NCBI GenBank assembly: GCA_037384225.1 | Contig: JARROD010000002.1 | Coordinates: forward strand, 1-64,000 | Reading direction: 5' to 3' | Length of the DNA: 64,000 nt | From: JARROD01 sp037384225 | GTDB lineage: Bacteria > Pseudomonadota > Gammaproteobacteria > Pseudomonadales > Cellvibrionaceae | Shown here: in pieces, positions 12,015 through 21,706 of the stretch | How positions within the stretch are numbered: position 1 is the first letter of the stretch | Layout: every line of letters starts with the position of its first letter | Notes under the pieces: model-generated | Told to the model about the DNA's origin: nothing | Seen by the model: only the letters and a program-made list of their open reading frames with translations | Database searches by the model: none | Translations under genes and position numbers: made by a program

Positions 12015-12998
12015 TTAGCGCAACTGCAAAGGCACCTGAGAAATACTGACGGAACCGGCGACTCCCTCGCCGACGGCGATGCCCAATTTCCTAAACAATT
12101 CCTCAAACAGCGGTCGGCGATTACTGTAATCGACAACCTCTTCGGCGCCGATCACTTCCCGAGCCACATAGCCGGCGCTGCCCAGACCGTCGATCAACCC
12201 CAATTCCAGGGCCTGTTGGCCGTTCCAGATCAGCCCGGAAAACAGTTGACCACTATCCGTGTTCAAGCGGTCTCCGCGGCCGCGCTTGACGGCGGTCACA
12301 AACTGATCATGAATGCTGTTCAACACCTTTAGCCAGAAGGTTTTTTCCCCTTCTTTAAGCGGGGAAAACGGATCCAGAAACGCCTTATGTTCACCGGCGG
12401 TAAAATGGCGTCGCTCAACACCGAGCTTTTCCATACTATCGACGAACCCAAAACCGGATCCGGTAACGCCGATCGACCCCACCAGGCTGGCCTTGTCAGC
12501 GTAGATTTCGTCGGCAGCCGCAGCGATATAATAGCCACCGGAAGCCCCCAAATCACTGATAACAGCGTAAAGTTTTGTCTGCGGGTGTTGTTTTCGCAGC
12601 CGCATAATTTCGTCGTAAATATAACCTGCCTGCACGGGGCTGCCGCCGGGACTATTGATGGCGACAATAACACCTTTGGCATGTTCATTTTTGAAAGCCG
12701 CACGCAGTCCGCTGACAATCGCATTGGCGCTGGCATCCTTATCAGCGGCTATGACCCCGTTTATTTGCACCAGGGCAGTATGGGGATCGCTTGGCCCCGC
12801 CTCTACACCGATCGACCCCGACTTAAAGATAAGCAACAACGCAAACAGATACACAAACGTCAGGGATTTAAACACAATTCCCCAGCGCCGGGCCGTTTTC
12901 TGCTCTGCCAGCACATCACTGACAACAGACTCGATTAACCGCCAGTCCCTATGCTCATCAGTGGGGTCAATGGTTGATTTGGGTTTGCGGTTAAACAA
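12015..12998 (-). CDS. sppA: S49 family signal peptide peptidase (SppA/SohB-like)
   Basis: A membrane-anchored serine protease of 327 residues that degrades signal peptides or membrane protein fragments. One transmembrane helix lies at about residues 45-62 after a charged N-terminus. The S49 domain has INSPGGSPVQAG, the nucleophile region DLGASGGYYIAAAADEIYAD, and SLVGSIGV. It is the short, single-domain form (E. coli SppA is about twice as long). Its start overlaps the end of the upstream HAD gene by 8 bp, so the two are coupled. It corresponds by position to the Pseudomonas gene between the HAD phosphatase and maf. Confidence 0.9.
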   Translation of the reverse strand: MFNRKPKSTIDPTDEHRDWRLIESVVSDVLAEQKTARRWGIVFKSLTFVYLFALLLIFKSGSIGVEAGPSDPHTALVQINGVIAADKDASANAIVSGLRAAFKNEHAKGVIVAINSPGGSPVQAGYIYDEIMRLRKQHPQTKLYAVISDLGASGGYYIAAAADEIYADKASLVGSIGVTGSGFGFVDSMEKLGVERRHFTAGEHKAFLDPFSPLKEGEKTFWLKVLNSIHDQFVTAVKRGRGDRLNTDSGQLFSGLIWNGQQALELGLIDGLGSAGYVAREVIGAEEVVDYSNRRPLFEELFRKLGIAVGEGVAGSVSISQVPLQLR

Positions 12999-13668
12999 GT
13001 TTGTTCTCCTGCATATCCAACCCCAGCTTCACATAGCCCGACCAGGTCGCCAGCTCTTTAAATTGGTCCACACACAAAACCGGGTTGTAGGCCCGCAGTC
13101 GATCGATATGGTGAGCGCCATAACTTACAGCAATACTTGCCATATTGGCCCGTTGTGCCATTTCCATATCGTATTCGGTGTCCCCCACCATTACCGCCGT
13201 CGCCGGTGCCATCTCAAGTTCAATCAAAAGTTCAAACAGCATTTTCGGGTGGGGTTTGGAGGCGGTTTCATCGGCACAACGGGAGGCGTGGAAGAAGTTT
13301 TGTATCTGCAGGGTCTCAAATATCCGATCCAACCCCCGGCGGCTTTTTCCGGTCGCTACGGCGAGTTGATGCCCCTCACTGCGCAGATATTCCAGCGTTT
13401 CCATCACCCCCGGGTAAAAAGCAGAAGGCTCGCGGTCAGCTTCAACAAAATGCTTGCTGTAGTTCAACTGCATATGTTTATGCTGTTCGTCCTCGGCCTC
13501 CGGGTACAGCCGCAGCAGCGCCTCCGGCAACCCCAGACCAATAATATCCCTGATCAATTCGTCACCTAACACCGCGAGTCCCGAATCTTCAGCGGCCCGT
13601 TGCATACAGGTAACAATTTTGTCCGTTGAGTCACTAACGGTCCCGTCCCAATCAAAAATAAACAGCAA
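12991..13668 (-). CDS. HAD-superfamily phosphatase (phosphoglycolate phosphatase-like)
   Basis: A HAD subfamily IA hydrolase of 225 residues. Motif I is FDWDGTVSDS at the N-terminus, motif II lies in VATGKSRRG, motif III in KPHPKML, and motif IV is MVGDTEYDMEMA. The start is the TTG at 13668, because GGGAGG lies 6 nt upstream and the catalytic DxD then follows within ten residues; an ATG at 13731 would add 21 residues without family support. The substrate is unknown. It lies between rluC and sppA as in Pseudomonas and overlaps sppA by 8 bp. Confidence 0.88.
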   Translation of the reverse strand: MLFIFDWDGTVSDSTDKIVTCMQRAAEDSGLAVLGDELIRDIIGLGLPEALLRLYPEAEDEQHKHMQLNYSKHFVEADREPSAFYPGVMETLEYLRSEGHQLAVATGKSRRGLDRIFETLQIQNFFHASRCADETASKPHPKMLFELLIELEMAPATAVMVGDTEYDMEMAQRANMASIAVSYGAHHIDRLRAYNPVLCVDQFKELATWSGYVKLGLDMQENKLV

Positions 13669-13753
13669 TGAAAACCTCCCAACAACCGCTGTAGACGATT
13701 TACTAAATCCAGACGCCAAGCCCGGACTCACCCCTTCCCGCCACTACCAATAA

Positions 13754-14747
13754 CTAAAAGTCCGAATGCCGCTCGGCTTTCGCTAACGAAATAGCCTTAA
13801 GTCTGGCCAGCCCCTCTACCAGGTCATTGCTCAATGGCGCCTCTACTCTAACGGTTCGGGCTTCCCCCGGCAGACAGAAGGATAGGTTCGCGGCATGTAA
13901 AAACAACCGTTTGAACCCCAGGTCACGCATAACTTTGTTGCGCTGGTCGTCCCCGTATTTTTCGTCGCCGATTAACGCATGCCCCGCATACTGGGCGTGC
14001 ACCCTGATTTGGTGGGTACGTCCGGTGACCGGCTGGACTTCCACCAGGGTGCAGGCACTGAACACGTCGCTGCCGCCATAATGAGTCAAAACCCTGAATT
14101 CGGTCAACGACGGTTTGCCATCCGGGTCCACCCGCACAATTCGTTCGCCACTGCTGAGTNNNNNNNNNNNNNNNNNNNNNNNNNNNNNNNNNNNNACCCG
14201 CTACCAACGCATTGTATATTTTTTTAACCTTACCTTCCCGCCACTGTGCCTGCATATCGCGCAACAGACTGCGTCTTTTGGCGACCATAATGCAACCGGA
14301 GGTGTCCCTGTCCAACCTGTGGACCAGTTCCAACACCGACTCCCGCGAGCGCATCTGTCTGAGCGCCTCGATCAGCCCCAGATTGATACCACTGCCACCG
14401 TGAACCGCCAGTCCCGCCGGCTTATTGACCACCAAAAGCGCATCGGTTTCAAAAATAATAGCGCTTTCCAGCAATTCCACCAGCGTGGCACCGGGTTTGT
14501 GCAAGGGTTTCTCCGCAGCGATACGAATTGGTGGTATTCTGATCAAATCTCCCGTCTGGACCTTATAATCCGGCTTGACCCGACCCTTGTTTGCCCGCAC
14601 TTCGCCTTTGCGCAAAATTCGGTAAATACGGGACTTGGGCACCCCTTTAAGGCGGGCGATAAGGAAATTGTCAATGCGCTGGCCGGCGTGCTCTGCATCG
14701 ATTTCAACAATCTGTACTTGAACTAACGGGTTCTGGGTTCCATTCAT
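13754..14747 (-). CDS. rluC: 23S rRNA pseudouridine synthase RluC (split by an assembly gap)
   Basis: Modifies three uridines in 23S rRNA (955, 2504 and 2580 in E. coli). The N-terminal part (14747 down to the gap) has the S4-like RNA-binding domain (GQRIDNFLIARLKGVPKSRI) and the catalytic motif HRLDRDTSG. The C-terminal part (below 14160) has GERIVRVDPDGKPS, PVTGRTHQIRVHAQYAGH and KRLFLHAANLSF. A run of 36 N separates them and the frames do not join across 36 bases, so the run is a placeholder; a gap of 3k+2 bases restores one frame. This is one intact gene with missing sequence, not a frameshift. It diverges from rne, the usual arrangement. Confidence 0.93.
14160..14195. other. Assembly gap (36 N) inside rluC
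   Basis: Thirty-six undetermined bases. The flanking reading frames match only if the true length is 3k+2. From the usual spacing between the two RluC motifs on either side (about 17 codons) the missing piece is probably near 50 bases. Confidence 0.95.
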
Positions 14748-15814
14748 GGGCGCAATAATACTAGTGGAGGCTTTGATAAAAAGCGGAAAAAGGCAGGTAA
14801 ATTCCTAAAATATAGGATAATTTTCTATGTAATTGAAGCACTTATCAAATACTGCTATAGTCTTTCATACTGTATCAGGTTGGTTTCCGGACAAAGCGAA
14901 TCCGGCACAAGCTGCCGAAGGGCGTGTCGCGAGGAAATACCACTGGCCAGTAAAATTTAAATCGGGCTCTATTATTACATAGAAACGCGGACGAGCCGCC
15001 CTCCCCCCTATAGGAAGTCAAACTTTTAGTTAGTCAAACTTTTATAGTGTGGAAGAAGGTGGAACTAAGAGCTCTCTGCGCTGTGAGCCCCGAAAACAAA
15101 ACAAACGGTGTTTACCGATTCAATACGTCGCTAAAAAGATGTATCGGAAACACATTTTTAATAACCGCGCAAACGAGTGCGCCGGTATAAAGTTAGAATT
15201 CACAGAATAGAAAGCATACTCTACAAAGGTACTGCTGGTAAAAATGAGATTTTCAGGCCCAACGATTGAAACGACTCGACAATTTGCAACACCGGCAAGC
15301 AAACCGCATCAGTGTTGTCCCCCTGAGTGCCGGGACGGTCAGAGACGCGAAAAGTGGAAGCGTTAGGGCTGTAATAGGTCAGAAGCTTAAGCGGCACGCC
15401 TATAGCGTTAAAAATGAACGTATATATCGCTACTCAGCGCTGCAGCCGACAAAACGAAAAGCAGGCAAAATCTCACCCTGCAAGAGCAGAGTAATTGACT
15501 TCGGGGATAAGCCAGATAGCACCAAAGCCTGGCAGAAGCTGCAAAGCAGCCAATGGAAAACAGGTAAATGTTCGGGTAATGGGTATAGTTACAGCAATCA
15601 ATACTCCACAGCATTCTCAGAGCTGTGGCTGCAAATACGATCATAGCAGTCACCTCTGAACCGCAAAGGATACCTGTATTGAAGTTAACGATATCCACGG
15701 CCGCCGTTGTGAGCAGGACGTAGCACAACGATCCAGAGAGGCTGTGCATCAGTTCTGTAGTACTGACTGGACGCCACGCATTCGCTAAAGCGCCTAAATC
15801 ATTTTAGGTAGCAC
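14748..15814 (+). other. Long rne leader / rluC-rne divergent intergenic region
   Basis: About 1.07 kb without a credible gene between divergent rluC and rne. In other gammaproteobacteria the rne 5' untranslated region is long and structured and lets RNase E control its own mRNA; this stretch probably does the same, but no hairpin can be matched with confidence. It contains a direct repeat at 15016-15044. An open frame at 15266-15646 has no recognisable domain, biased composition and no good ribosome site. AGG six bases upstream of the ATG at 15815 serves rne. Confidence 0.6.
15016..15044 (+). repeat. Direct repeat in rne upstream region
   Basis: AGTCAAACTTTTA occurs twice, at 15016-15028 and 15032-15044, with a 16-bp period. 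The second copy runs into TATAGT, which could be a -10 element. It may be a regulator site or a promoter duplication; no known operator is recognised. Confidence 0.5.
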
Positions 15815-18800
15815 ATGAAAAGAATGCTAATCAATGCAACTCAGCCTGAGGAGTTGCGCGTAGCCCTGGTCGATGGCCAGTGGTTATACGATTTAGATAT
15901 AGAAAATCGTACCCGTGAGCAGAAAAAGGCCAACATCTATAAAGGGAAAATTACCCGCATAGAGCCCAGCCTTGAGGCGGCTTTTGTTGACTATGGTTCC
16001 GAGAGACACGGTTTTCTTCCATTGAAAGAGATTTCCCGTGAGTATTTTCTAAAACAACCCCGGGACATCGAAGGCCGAATCAAGATCAAGGATGTGCTCA
16101 AAGAAGGCATGGAGGTTATCGTCCAGGTTGACAAGGAAGAAAGAGGCAACAAAGGGGCTGCATTAACAACCTTCATCAGCCTTGCCGGCCGCTATCTGGT
16201 TTTGATGCCCAACAACCCCAGAGCCGGTGGTATTTCCCGCCGTATCGACGGCGAAGAGCGCGCGGAGCTGCGCGAAGCTTTCAGCAAGATTGACGTCCCC
16301 TCAGGAATGGGGGCAATCGTGCGCACCGCGGGCGTCGGCCGCAGTGCCGAGGAACTGCAATGGGATTTAAATTATCTGCTGCAGCTCTGGGACTCGATCA
16401 AAACCGAAGCGGACAAATCCTCTGCACCACAATTCCTGTTTCAGGAAAGTAACGTTATTGTGCGAGCAATCAGAGACTACCTGCGCCCCGATATCGGCGA
16501 AATTATCGTCGATAATAGCGAAGCTTATGAGTTAGCCTCAGCGTTTGTCCAGCAGGTGATGCCCAATTATAGAAGCAAGGTAAAATTCTACGAAGACCCC
16601 ACCCCACTGTTCAATCGCTACCAGATCGAAAGCCAGATTGAAACGGCGTTTGAGCGCGAAGTGAAACTGCCTTCCGGCGGCTCCATCGTCATCGACGTCA
16701 CGGAAGCACTGGTATCGATCGATATCAACTCCTCCCGGGCGACAAAAGGAGGCGACATCGAAGAGACGGCACTACAGACAAACCTGGAAGCCGCCGATGA
16801 AATTGCCCGGCAACTGAGGCTACGCGACATTGGCGGGCTGCAAGTGATAGATTTTATTGACATGCAGCCTGTGCGCAACCAGCGCGAAGTAGAAAGCCGC
16901 ATGCGTGAAGCACTGTCGATGGACCGGGCGCGCGTGCAGGTGGGCCGTATTTCCCGGTTCGGTTTGCTGGAGATGTCCCGCCAGCGCCTGCGCCCGTCAC
17001 TGGGGGAAACCACGTCTAAAGTCTGCCCCCGCTGCAGCGGTCAAGGTACCATTCGCAGCACCAAATCCCTCGCCCTATCCATTTTGCGACTGGTCGAAGA
17101 GGAGGCCCAAAAAGAGCGCAGCGCGGAGATTCGTACCATCGCGCCGGTCACGGTGGCAACCTATCTATTGAATGAGAAACGCCAGGCGATTTCAGCCATT
17201 GAAACCCGCAATGACAGCCGGGTAGTCATTGTGCCCAGCACGGAAATGGTGACGCCACAGTTCGAGGTGCAGAGGCTGCGCGATGACGACAGCTCCACCT
17301 TCGAAACCAGTTATAAGATTACTACTGGCATAGAGGACAGTGCTTCCCAGGAAGAGCCAAAAGCCGAACCCGCACAGCCACAGGCGAAACCCGCCGTGCA
17401 ACAGATTGCCCCCTCGCAACCGGCACCGGAACCGCCCAAGAAACCGGGTCTTATTGCACGCCTGTTAAAAGTGCTGAGCGAATTTTTCGAAGGCGAAGGC
17501 GAAGACAAAACCAAGCAAAAGAAAACTCAGGATCGCGCCAAAAACGGTCGCAATGGCCGCGGTCGCAATCAACAACAGAGCCGTCGCCGGCGCGATAGCC
17601 GCGACCCCAACCGCCGCGAGGAACGCGAGGAACGCCGCGAGAGCAAAAACGGCCGCCGCCGCGACGACCAACGGGATAACAGACGCAAAACCGGCGATTC
17701 TTTGTCGAGTAAGGAGCCCTCAGCGGGAGGTAGAGAACCCTCAGCGGGAGGTAGAGAGCCCTCAGCGGGAGGTAGAGAGCCCTCATCAGCCCGAGGCAAT
17801 GGCGGAGAAGCTTCAGGCAAACGCAGAGAATCTGGCGCCAACAAATCGGCTTCATATGGTAGTAAAACCGCATCCGGCAAAGAATCCCGAAGCAGAGGTG
17901 GCTCGGTGGTCGAAGAATTTCCAGGCAATGGAAAAGCCAAACCAACTGAGGCAGACGATTCACAGCCGCAAGAGAAAAAAGCTGATGCCAAATTGACCGA
18001 TAGACAAGCATCCGCACAGGACAGCGGCGATCGCCCGGCCAAGCGCCCGGCCAATAAACGCGGTCGTCCCCAGCAACGCCGCCGTGGCCGCCGTGACAAC
18101 GAAATGGTCGAACTCAACACCCAGGTCGAACAAGCCTTAGATGCCCAAAAACAGCTTACGGATGATTCGGTCGAAAATCGAGAGCCCCCCGTATCCAGCG
18201 CCGCATTGACTACGGCTGAGAACACGGATAAATCCGGCATCCAGGAAGAGCAGCAGACGACCGGCAGGTCTACATCAGCCAAACAAAACCACACCGAAGC
18301 CGGCGCGACTGGAGAACGGCAACAGCCCCTGCCGTTTGAAAAGAAAACACCGCTGAAGAGTGCTGGTGAAGAGTCCTCAACCGGTGGTATAGAGTCCTCA
18401 ACCAGTGCTAAAGAGTCCTCAACCAATGGTATAGAGTCCTCAACCAGTGTTAAAGAGTCCTCAACCAGTGTTAAAGAGTCCTCAACCAGTGGTATAGAGC
18501 CCTCAGCCAGTGCTAAAAAGTCCTCCCCCCCGGCTGAAAAGCCTACAGCACACGGCGAGAAACCTTCTTCTGAAAGCGCACCAATTGCCGCGGGAAGGGA
18601 ATCTGTGGATTTGGAGCGTCCCCGTGCAGAGCCATCGGCAGCAACGCCAGCATCGTCTCAGCCGAGCGTACAACCCGCCCCGGTCGAAACAACGGCGGCT
18701 AGCACCCCACCGCAAACCGCGGCAGCGGAAATAACGCCACCCCCAAGCGCCGGCATTTCAGAGTCAGCCTCCGAGACAACGGAAGCACCGGGAACTGAGT

Positions 18801-19213
18801 CAGCAAACAGCGCCCGTCAACCTGGACTTGACAACGCAACTCGGGAGAATGCCCCCGCCTCGGCGGAATCCGACCAGCCCGACGCGGAATCGGCAGTCGA
18901 TAAGATGCGGGAACAAAGCAACAACGATGCGGCTGAGACCAAGGTAGAAAATGTTGTCACGCACAAAATCACTACCCCGCAACGCGCCAGTAACGACCCG
19001 CGCTTAAATCCCAAACCTGTTACCCAGGTGCAGATTAAGACAGAAACGGAACAACGCCCGGCGCCGCGAGCACTGGATACGGCCCAGCCGTCAAGCATAG
19101 AGCACAATCCCAGGTCACTGGCACGCCCCTCCAACGACCCGAGAGTAAAAAAGTCCGCAGCTAACAGCTCTGCTGCCACAGCTCAGCATACCGACATTCA
19201 CCAGGCGGAATAG
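15815..19213 (+). CDS. rne: Ribonuclease E (degradosome scaffold)
   Basis: The essential endoribonuclease of mRNA decay and rRNA/tRNA processing, 1132 residues. The catalytic half is well conserved: S1 domain about 36-120, metal ligands Asp303 ([10 protein letters not shown]) and Asp346 (QVIDFIDM), and zinc-link cysteines 404 and 407 (CPRCSGQG). The non-catalytic half starts with an amphipathic membrane-targeting helix at about 542-560 ([14 protein letters not shown]). An arginine-rich stretch with REER motifs (about 597-620) and two tandem-repeat blocks follow (about 634-660, units EPSAGGR; about 853-904, units like ESSTSVK). Near the end SNDPR occurs twice; NDPR motifs are known in Pseudomonas RNase E as degradosome contact motifs. 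The rest is low complexity. A strong terminator follows. Confidence 0.97.
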   Translation: MKRMLINATQPEELRVALVDGQWLYDLDIENRTREQKKANIYKGKITRIEPSLEAAFVDYGSERHGFLPLKEISREYFLKQPRDIEGRIKIKDVLKEGMEVIVQVDKEERGNKGAALTTFISLAGRYLVLMPNNPRAGGISRRIDGEERAELREAFSKIDVPSGMGAIVRTAGVGRSAEELQWDLNYLLQLWDSIKTEADKSSAPQFLFQESNVIVRAIRDYLRPDIGEIIVDNSEAYELASAFVQQVMPNYRSKVKFYEDPTPLFNRYQIESQIETAFEREVKLPSGGSIVIDVTEALVSIDINSSRATKGGDIEETALQTNLEAADEIARQLRLRDIGGLQVIDFIDMQPVRNQREVESRMREALSMDRARVQVGRISRFGLLEMSRQRLRPSLGETTSKVCPRCSGQGTIRSTKSLALSILRLVEEEAQKERSAEIRTIAPVTVATYLLNEKRQAISAIETRNDSRVVIVPSTEMVTPQFEVQRLRDDDSSTFETSYKITTGIEDSASQEEPKAEPAQPQAKPAVQQIAPSQPAPEPPKKPGLIARLLKVLSEFFEGEGEDKTKQKKTQDRAKNGRNGRGRNQQQSRRRRDSRDPNRREEREERRESKNGRRRDDQRDNRRKTGDSLSSKEPSAGGREPSAGGREPSAGGREPSSARGNGGEASGKRRESGANKSASYGSKTASGKESRSRGGSVVEEFPGNGKAKPTEADDSQPQEKKADAKLTDRQASAQDSGDRPAKRPANKRGRPQQRRRGRRDNEMVELNTQVEQALDAQKQLTDDSVENREPPVSSAALTTAENTDKSGIQEEQQTTGRSTSAKQNHTEAGATGERQQPLPFEKKTPLKSAGEESSTGGIESSTSAKESSTNGIESSTSVKESSTSVKESSTSGIEPSASAKKSSPPAEKPTAHGEKPSSESAPIAAGRESVDLERPRAEPSAATPASSQPSVQPAPVETTAASTPPQTAAAEITPPPSAGISESASETTEAPGTESANSARQPGLDNATRENAPASAESDQPDAESAVDKMREQSNNDAAETKVENVVTHKITTPQRASNDPRLNPKPVTQVQIKTETEQRPAPRALDTAQPSSIEHNPRSLARPSNDPRVKKSAANSSAATAQHTDIHQAE
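17714..17785 (+). repeat. 21-bp minisatellite block 1 in rne
   Basis: Three nearly identical 21-bp units start at 17714, 17735 and 17756 (each begins GAGCCCTCAGCGGGAGG, the second with GAACCC), followed by a partial unit at 17777. They encode EPSAGGR. The GAGCCYTCAGC core is shared with the dut minisatellite and with rne block 2. Confidence 0.95.
18371..18525 (+). repeat. 21-bp minisatellite block 2 in rne
   Basis: Seven 21-bp units start at 18371, 18392, 18413, 18434, 18455, 18476 and 18497 (consensus start GAGTCCTCAACCAGTG), with a decayed eighth at 18518. They encode ESSTxxx heptapeptides and finally EPSASAK. The last unit, GAGCCCTCAGCCAGT followed by GCTAAA, is closest to the dut unit. 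Confidence 0.95.
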
Positions 19214-19250
19214 CGCCTGCAGGCAGTAAACGATAAGAAAGGGGTAAATC

Positions 19251-19293
19251 AACAATGCCGAACCGGGCCCACCGGTTCGGCATTGTTGTTTTT
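19251..19293 (+). terminator. Rho-independent terminator of rne
   Basis: The stem AACAATGCCGAACCGG (19251-19266) pairs perfectly with CCGGTTCGGCATTGTT (19272-19287) around a 5-nt loop, followed by GTTTTT. It lies 38 bp after the rne stop. Confidence 0.95.
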
Positions 19294-19381
19294 AAGCTAT
19301 GCAACAAGCACACAAATCAATGGCGTCTTAGGGTATACACGGAATAAGGCGTCAAGGTACGGGAAACAGGGAGTTTTTTGA

Positions 19382-19469
19382 TGGCGGTGGGGCAGGGATT
19401 CGAACCCTGGGAGCTGTTACACTCAACGGTTTTCAAGACCGCCGCTTTCGACCACTCAGCCACCCCACC
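19382..19469 (-). tRNA. tRNA-Ser (anticodon TGA)
   Basis: An 88-nt class II tRNA. The acceptor stem GGTGGGG (from 19469) pairs with CCCCACC; the discriminator G is followed by an encoded CCA (19384-19382). The anticodon loop reads CTTGAAA, giving UGA, which decodes UCA and other UCN codons. The T-loop GGTTCGAATCC and a long variable arm fit serine tRNA. A good promoter lies just upstream at 19485-19512. Confidence 0.97.
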
Positions 19470-19484
19470 GGAATTGAGGGGCAG

Positions 19485-19512
19485 ATTATACAGAGGATTT
19501 TTTCTGGGACAA
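19485..19512 (-). promoter_or_regulatory. Sigma-70 promoter of tRNA-Ser
   Basis: On the minus strand TTGTCC (19512-19507) and TATAAT (19490-19485) are separated by 16 bp. The tRNA 5' end follows 15 bp after the -10 box, with a C-rich discriminator (CTGCCCC), the type seen at stringently controlled stable-RNA promoters. Confidence 0.78.
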
Positions 19513-19878
19513 GCGGGTAAGCTATTATTTTTAATCGAAAAATCATTTTTTCCCCAAACTGCTCGTAAATCATCCCGCTATCGGCCTGAATTCCCCTCAG
19601 GTTTATCTGGTTTTATGTATGATGGAAGTTACACACCGGGCACCGAAACATAACTTTACATACCCGGGCGCTTGAAACTTCTCAATTGCGTCCCTATTTA
19701 GGAGCTAAGCCTTTAAAAAACAAAACTTTTTAGGCTGATAACCCTCGTGTGACGCGAGTGCAAAGTCGCTTGCTTTTAATGCCCGGCTTTGTATTATTAC
19801 GTCAGTACAGAGACTGTGAATTCGCGGTGTTTAAAATTCATCAGTTCTACGAGGACGTCAATAAACGGAGATTGACTC

Positions 19879-20559
19879 ATGCAAGATATCTACACTCAGT
19901 CTAAGCCCCTCAGCAAGGGCCTGGAAACCAACAAGGTATTGCGCAATACCTATATTCTGCTTTCCGCGACGCTTGCGTTCAGCGCCGTTACCTGTGGCGT
20001 GTCAATGGCGATCGGTCTGGGCAGGGGTACAGCGCTGATCATGAGCCTGGCAGCACTGGCTCTGATTTGGTTTGTACTCCCCCGCACCGCCAATTCTGAA
20101 AAAGGGCTGCTGGTGGTGTTCGCCTTTACCGGCCTTCTCGGCGCCTCGCTGGGCCCGACTCTCAACTATTACCTGGCGATGTCCAATGGTTCCCAGGTGG
20201 TCATGCAGGCACTGGGAGGCACCGCACTGGTATTTTTCGCACTGTCAGGCTATGTACTGACAACCCGGAAAGATTTCAGTTTTATGGCGGGCTTTTTGGT
20301 GACCGGGCTTGTCGTGGTACTGGTAGCCGCGCTGGGCGCCATTGTCGCCGGCCTGTTTGGTGTTAACATCAGTGGAATTCAGCTCGCGCTGAGCGCCGCC
20401 ATTGTGTTCCTGATGTCGGGGTTTATCCTCTACGATACCAGCCGCATCATCCATGGTGGCGAAACCAATTACATCATGGCCACAGTGGCATTATACCTGG
20501 ATATCTATAACCTCTTTGTCAACCTGCTACATATCCTGGGATTTATGAGTGATGATTAA
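19879..20559 (+). CDS. yccA: BAX inhibitor-1/YccA family membrane protein
   Basis: An inner-membrane protein of 226 residues with seven hydrophobic segments, the hallmark of the BI-1 (TMBIM) family. E. coli YccA is a substrate and modulator of the FtsH protease. The C-terminal motif ALYLDIYNLFVNLLHILG is diagnostic. Its place directly before tusDCBE is conserved in gammaproteobacteria. A Shine-Dalgarno-like GGAG lies about 8 nt before the ATG. A terminator separates it from tusD. Confidence 0.94.
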   Translation: MQDIYTQSKPLSKGLETNKVLRNTYILLSATLAFSAVTCGVSMAIGLGRGTALIMSLAALALIWFVLPRTANSEKGLLVVFAFTGLLGASLGPTLNYYLAMSNGSQVVMQALGGTALVFFALSGYVLTTRKDFSFMAGFLVTGLVVVLVAALGAIVAGLFGVNISGIQLALSAAIVFLMSGFILYDTSRIIHGGETNYIMATVALYLDIYNLFVNLLHILGFMSDD

Positions 20560-20585
20560 TAGACAAAAGTCTCACTGATAGCCGC

Positions 20586-20614
20586 AAGCCCTGAAGGAAA
20601 CTTTGGGGCTTTTT
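20586..20614 (+). terminator. Terminator after yccA
   Basis: AAGCCC (20586-20591) and GGGCTT (20606-20611) form a stem that can extend inwards with weaker pairs, followed by a T run to 20614. It lies 26 bp after the yccA stop and 22 bp before tusD. Confidence 0.75.
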
Positions 20615-20636
20615 ATCACATGAAGCTTTTTACCAC

Positions 20637-21029
20637 ATGGTGATTTCCCTCGCCATCTACGGCGCCCCCTATTCATCTCAAGCCAGTAGCAGCGCTTACC
20701 GGTTTGCCCTCGCCGCTCTGCGACAGGGGCACCGAATTCATCGCCTGTTTTTCTACGCCGACGGCGTGCAAAACGCAACCGCGCTGGCCTCCCCACCCCA
20801 GGACGAAGTCCATTTACAAGAGCGCTGGCAACAGATGGCAAGAGATTACCAGATTGATATGGTAGTCTGCGTTGCGGCGGCCCTGCGGCGCGGCATTATT
20901 AACAGCGAAGAGGCGCAACGCTACCAAAAACCGGCTGCTAACCTGTTGCCTGGTTTTGACATATCCGGGCTCGGCCAATTGCTGGAGGCCGCGGTCAGCT
21001 CTGATCGACTGATCACATTCGGCAGTTAA
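20637..21029 (+). CDS. tusD: Sulfur relay protein TusD
   Basis: A sulfur-transfer subunit of the TusBCD complex, which passes persulfide sulfur from TusA to TusE for 2-thiouridine synthesis in tRNA (MnmA pathway). The 130-residue DsrE-fold protein has the active cysteine at position 78 (VVCVAAALRRG), the same position as in E. coli TusD, and ends with a GLGQLLEAAVSSDRLITFG segment typical of the family. First gene of tusDCBE. Confidence 0.95.
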   Translation: MVISLAIYGAPYSSQASSSAYRFALAALRQGHRIHRLFFYADGVQNATALASPPQDEVHLQERWQQMARDYQIDMVVCVAAALRRGIINSEEAQRYQKPAANLLPGFDISGLGQLLEAAVSSDRLITFGS

Positions 21030-21042
21030 AAGGCGCACTGAT

Positions 21043-21343
21043 GTGAACAAGAAAAAGATATTGGTTGTCAACCGCCACCCACCTTACGGCAGCTCACTGG
21101 CAAAGGAATCCCTCGATGCGGTTCTCGCTNNNNNNNNNNNNNNNNNNNNNNNNNNNNNNNNNNNNNNNNNNNNNNNNNNNNNNNNNNNNNNNNNNNNNNN
21201 NNNNNNNNNAGTTCTATATTCAGAGCAGCGCTTTACTCGCCCGCGGCCTCACTGAAAAAGATCTGGTATTACCCGTGCAGAGTTTAAAAGACGACGAAAT
21301 AGCAGAGCTGATGAATCAACAGGATGTGTTGCTTAGTTTTTAG
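21043..21343 (+). CDS. tusC: Sulfur relay protein TusC (interrupted by an assembly gap)
   Basis: The second DsrE-like subunit of TusBCD. The N-terminal 29 codons (from a GTG start, MNKKKILVVNRHPPYGSSLA) and the last 43 codons (ARGLTEKDLVLPVQSLKDDE to VLLSF) are present; the middle is a run of 80 N. The frames join only if the missing length is 3k+1. From the usual length of TusC (about 119 residues) roughly 46 codons are missing. It lies between tusD and tusB, so the identity is safe. Confidence 0.9.
21130..21209. other. Assembly gap (80 N) inside tusC
   Basis: Eighty undetermined bases. Flanking tusC frames require a true length of 3k+1, so 80 is a placeholder. Confidence 0.95.
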
Positions 21344-21380
21344 CACCAATTTTTATATCGCGGATAATATCTCTCTACTC

Positions 21381-21695
21381 ATGACAATTTTACATACGGT
21401 CAACAAATCACCTTTCTCCAGCACTGTGTTACAGGAATGCCTGACGGTTCTTGGCTCGGGTCACAGCCTGTTACTCATTGAAGACGGCGTTTACGGTGCT
21501 TTGTCCGTAAACCCTCAGGCCACCATAATGTCTGAACTCTGCAACCGGGGACAAAATGAGTTTTTTGTATTGTCTGACGACCTGAATGCACGGGGCTTGC
21601 AAAACGATTTGCTGTTGAAACAGATAAAACCGGTTGACTATGACGAATTTGTACAGCTGACGATACAACACAATAGTGTTCAAAGCTGGTATTGA
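21381..21695 (+). CDS. tusB: Sulfur relay protein TusB
   Basis: The small DsrH-like subunit of TusBCD. The start is ATG at 21381 (MTILHTVNKSPFSSTVLQEC), which gives 104 residues and the family N-terminus; an upstream in-frame start at 21324 would overlap tusC. HTVNKSPF and the C-terminal VQSWY are characteristic. Its stop lies 11 bp before tusE. Confidence 0.93.
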   Translation: MTILHTVNKSPFSSTVLQECLTVLGSGHSLLLIEDGVYGALSVNPQATIMSELCNRGQNEFFVLSDDLNARGLQNDLLLKQIKPVDYDEFVQLTIQHNSVQSWY

Positions 21696-21706
21696 TCGGG
21701 GTTAAC

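Noticed and set aside
15266..15646. 126-codon open frame upstream of rne
   Set aside because: No recognisable domain, odd composition and no good ribosome site; it lies where the rne leader is expected.
17569..18426. Long minus-strand frame opposite the rne C-terminal half
   Set aside because: Its repeats mirror the rne minisatellites; the sense frame is RNase E with a proper start, domains and terminator.
17714..18525. CRISPR array
   Set aside because: The units are contiguous 21-bp tandem repeats without unique spacers and encode protein in frame.
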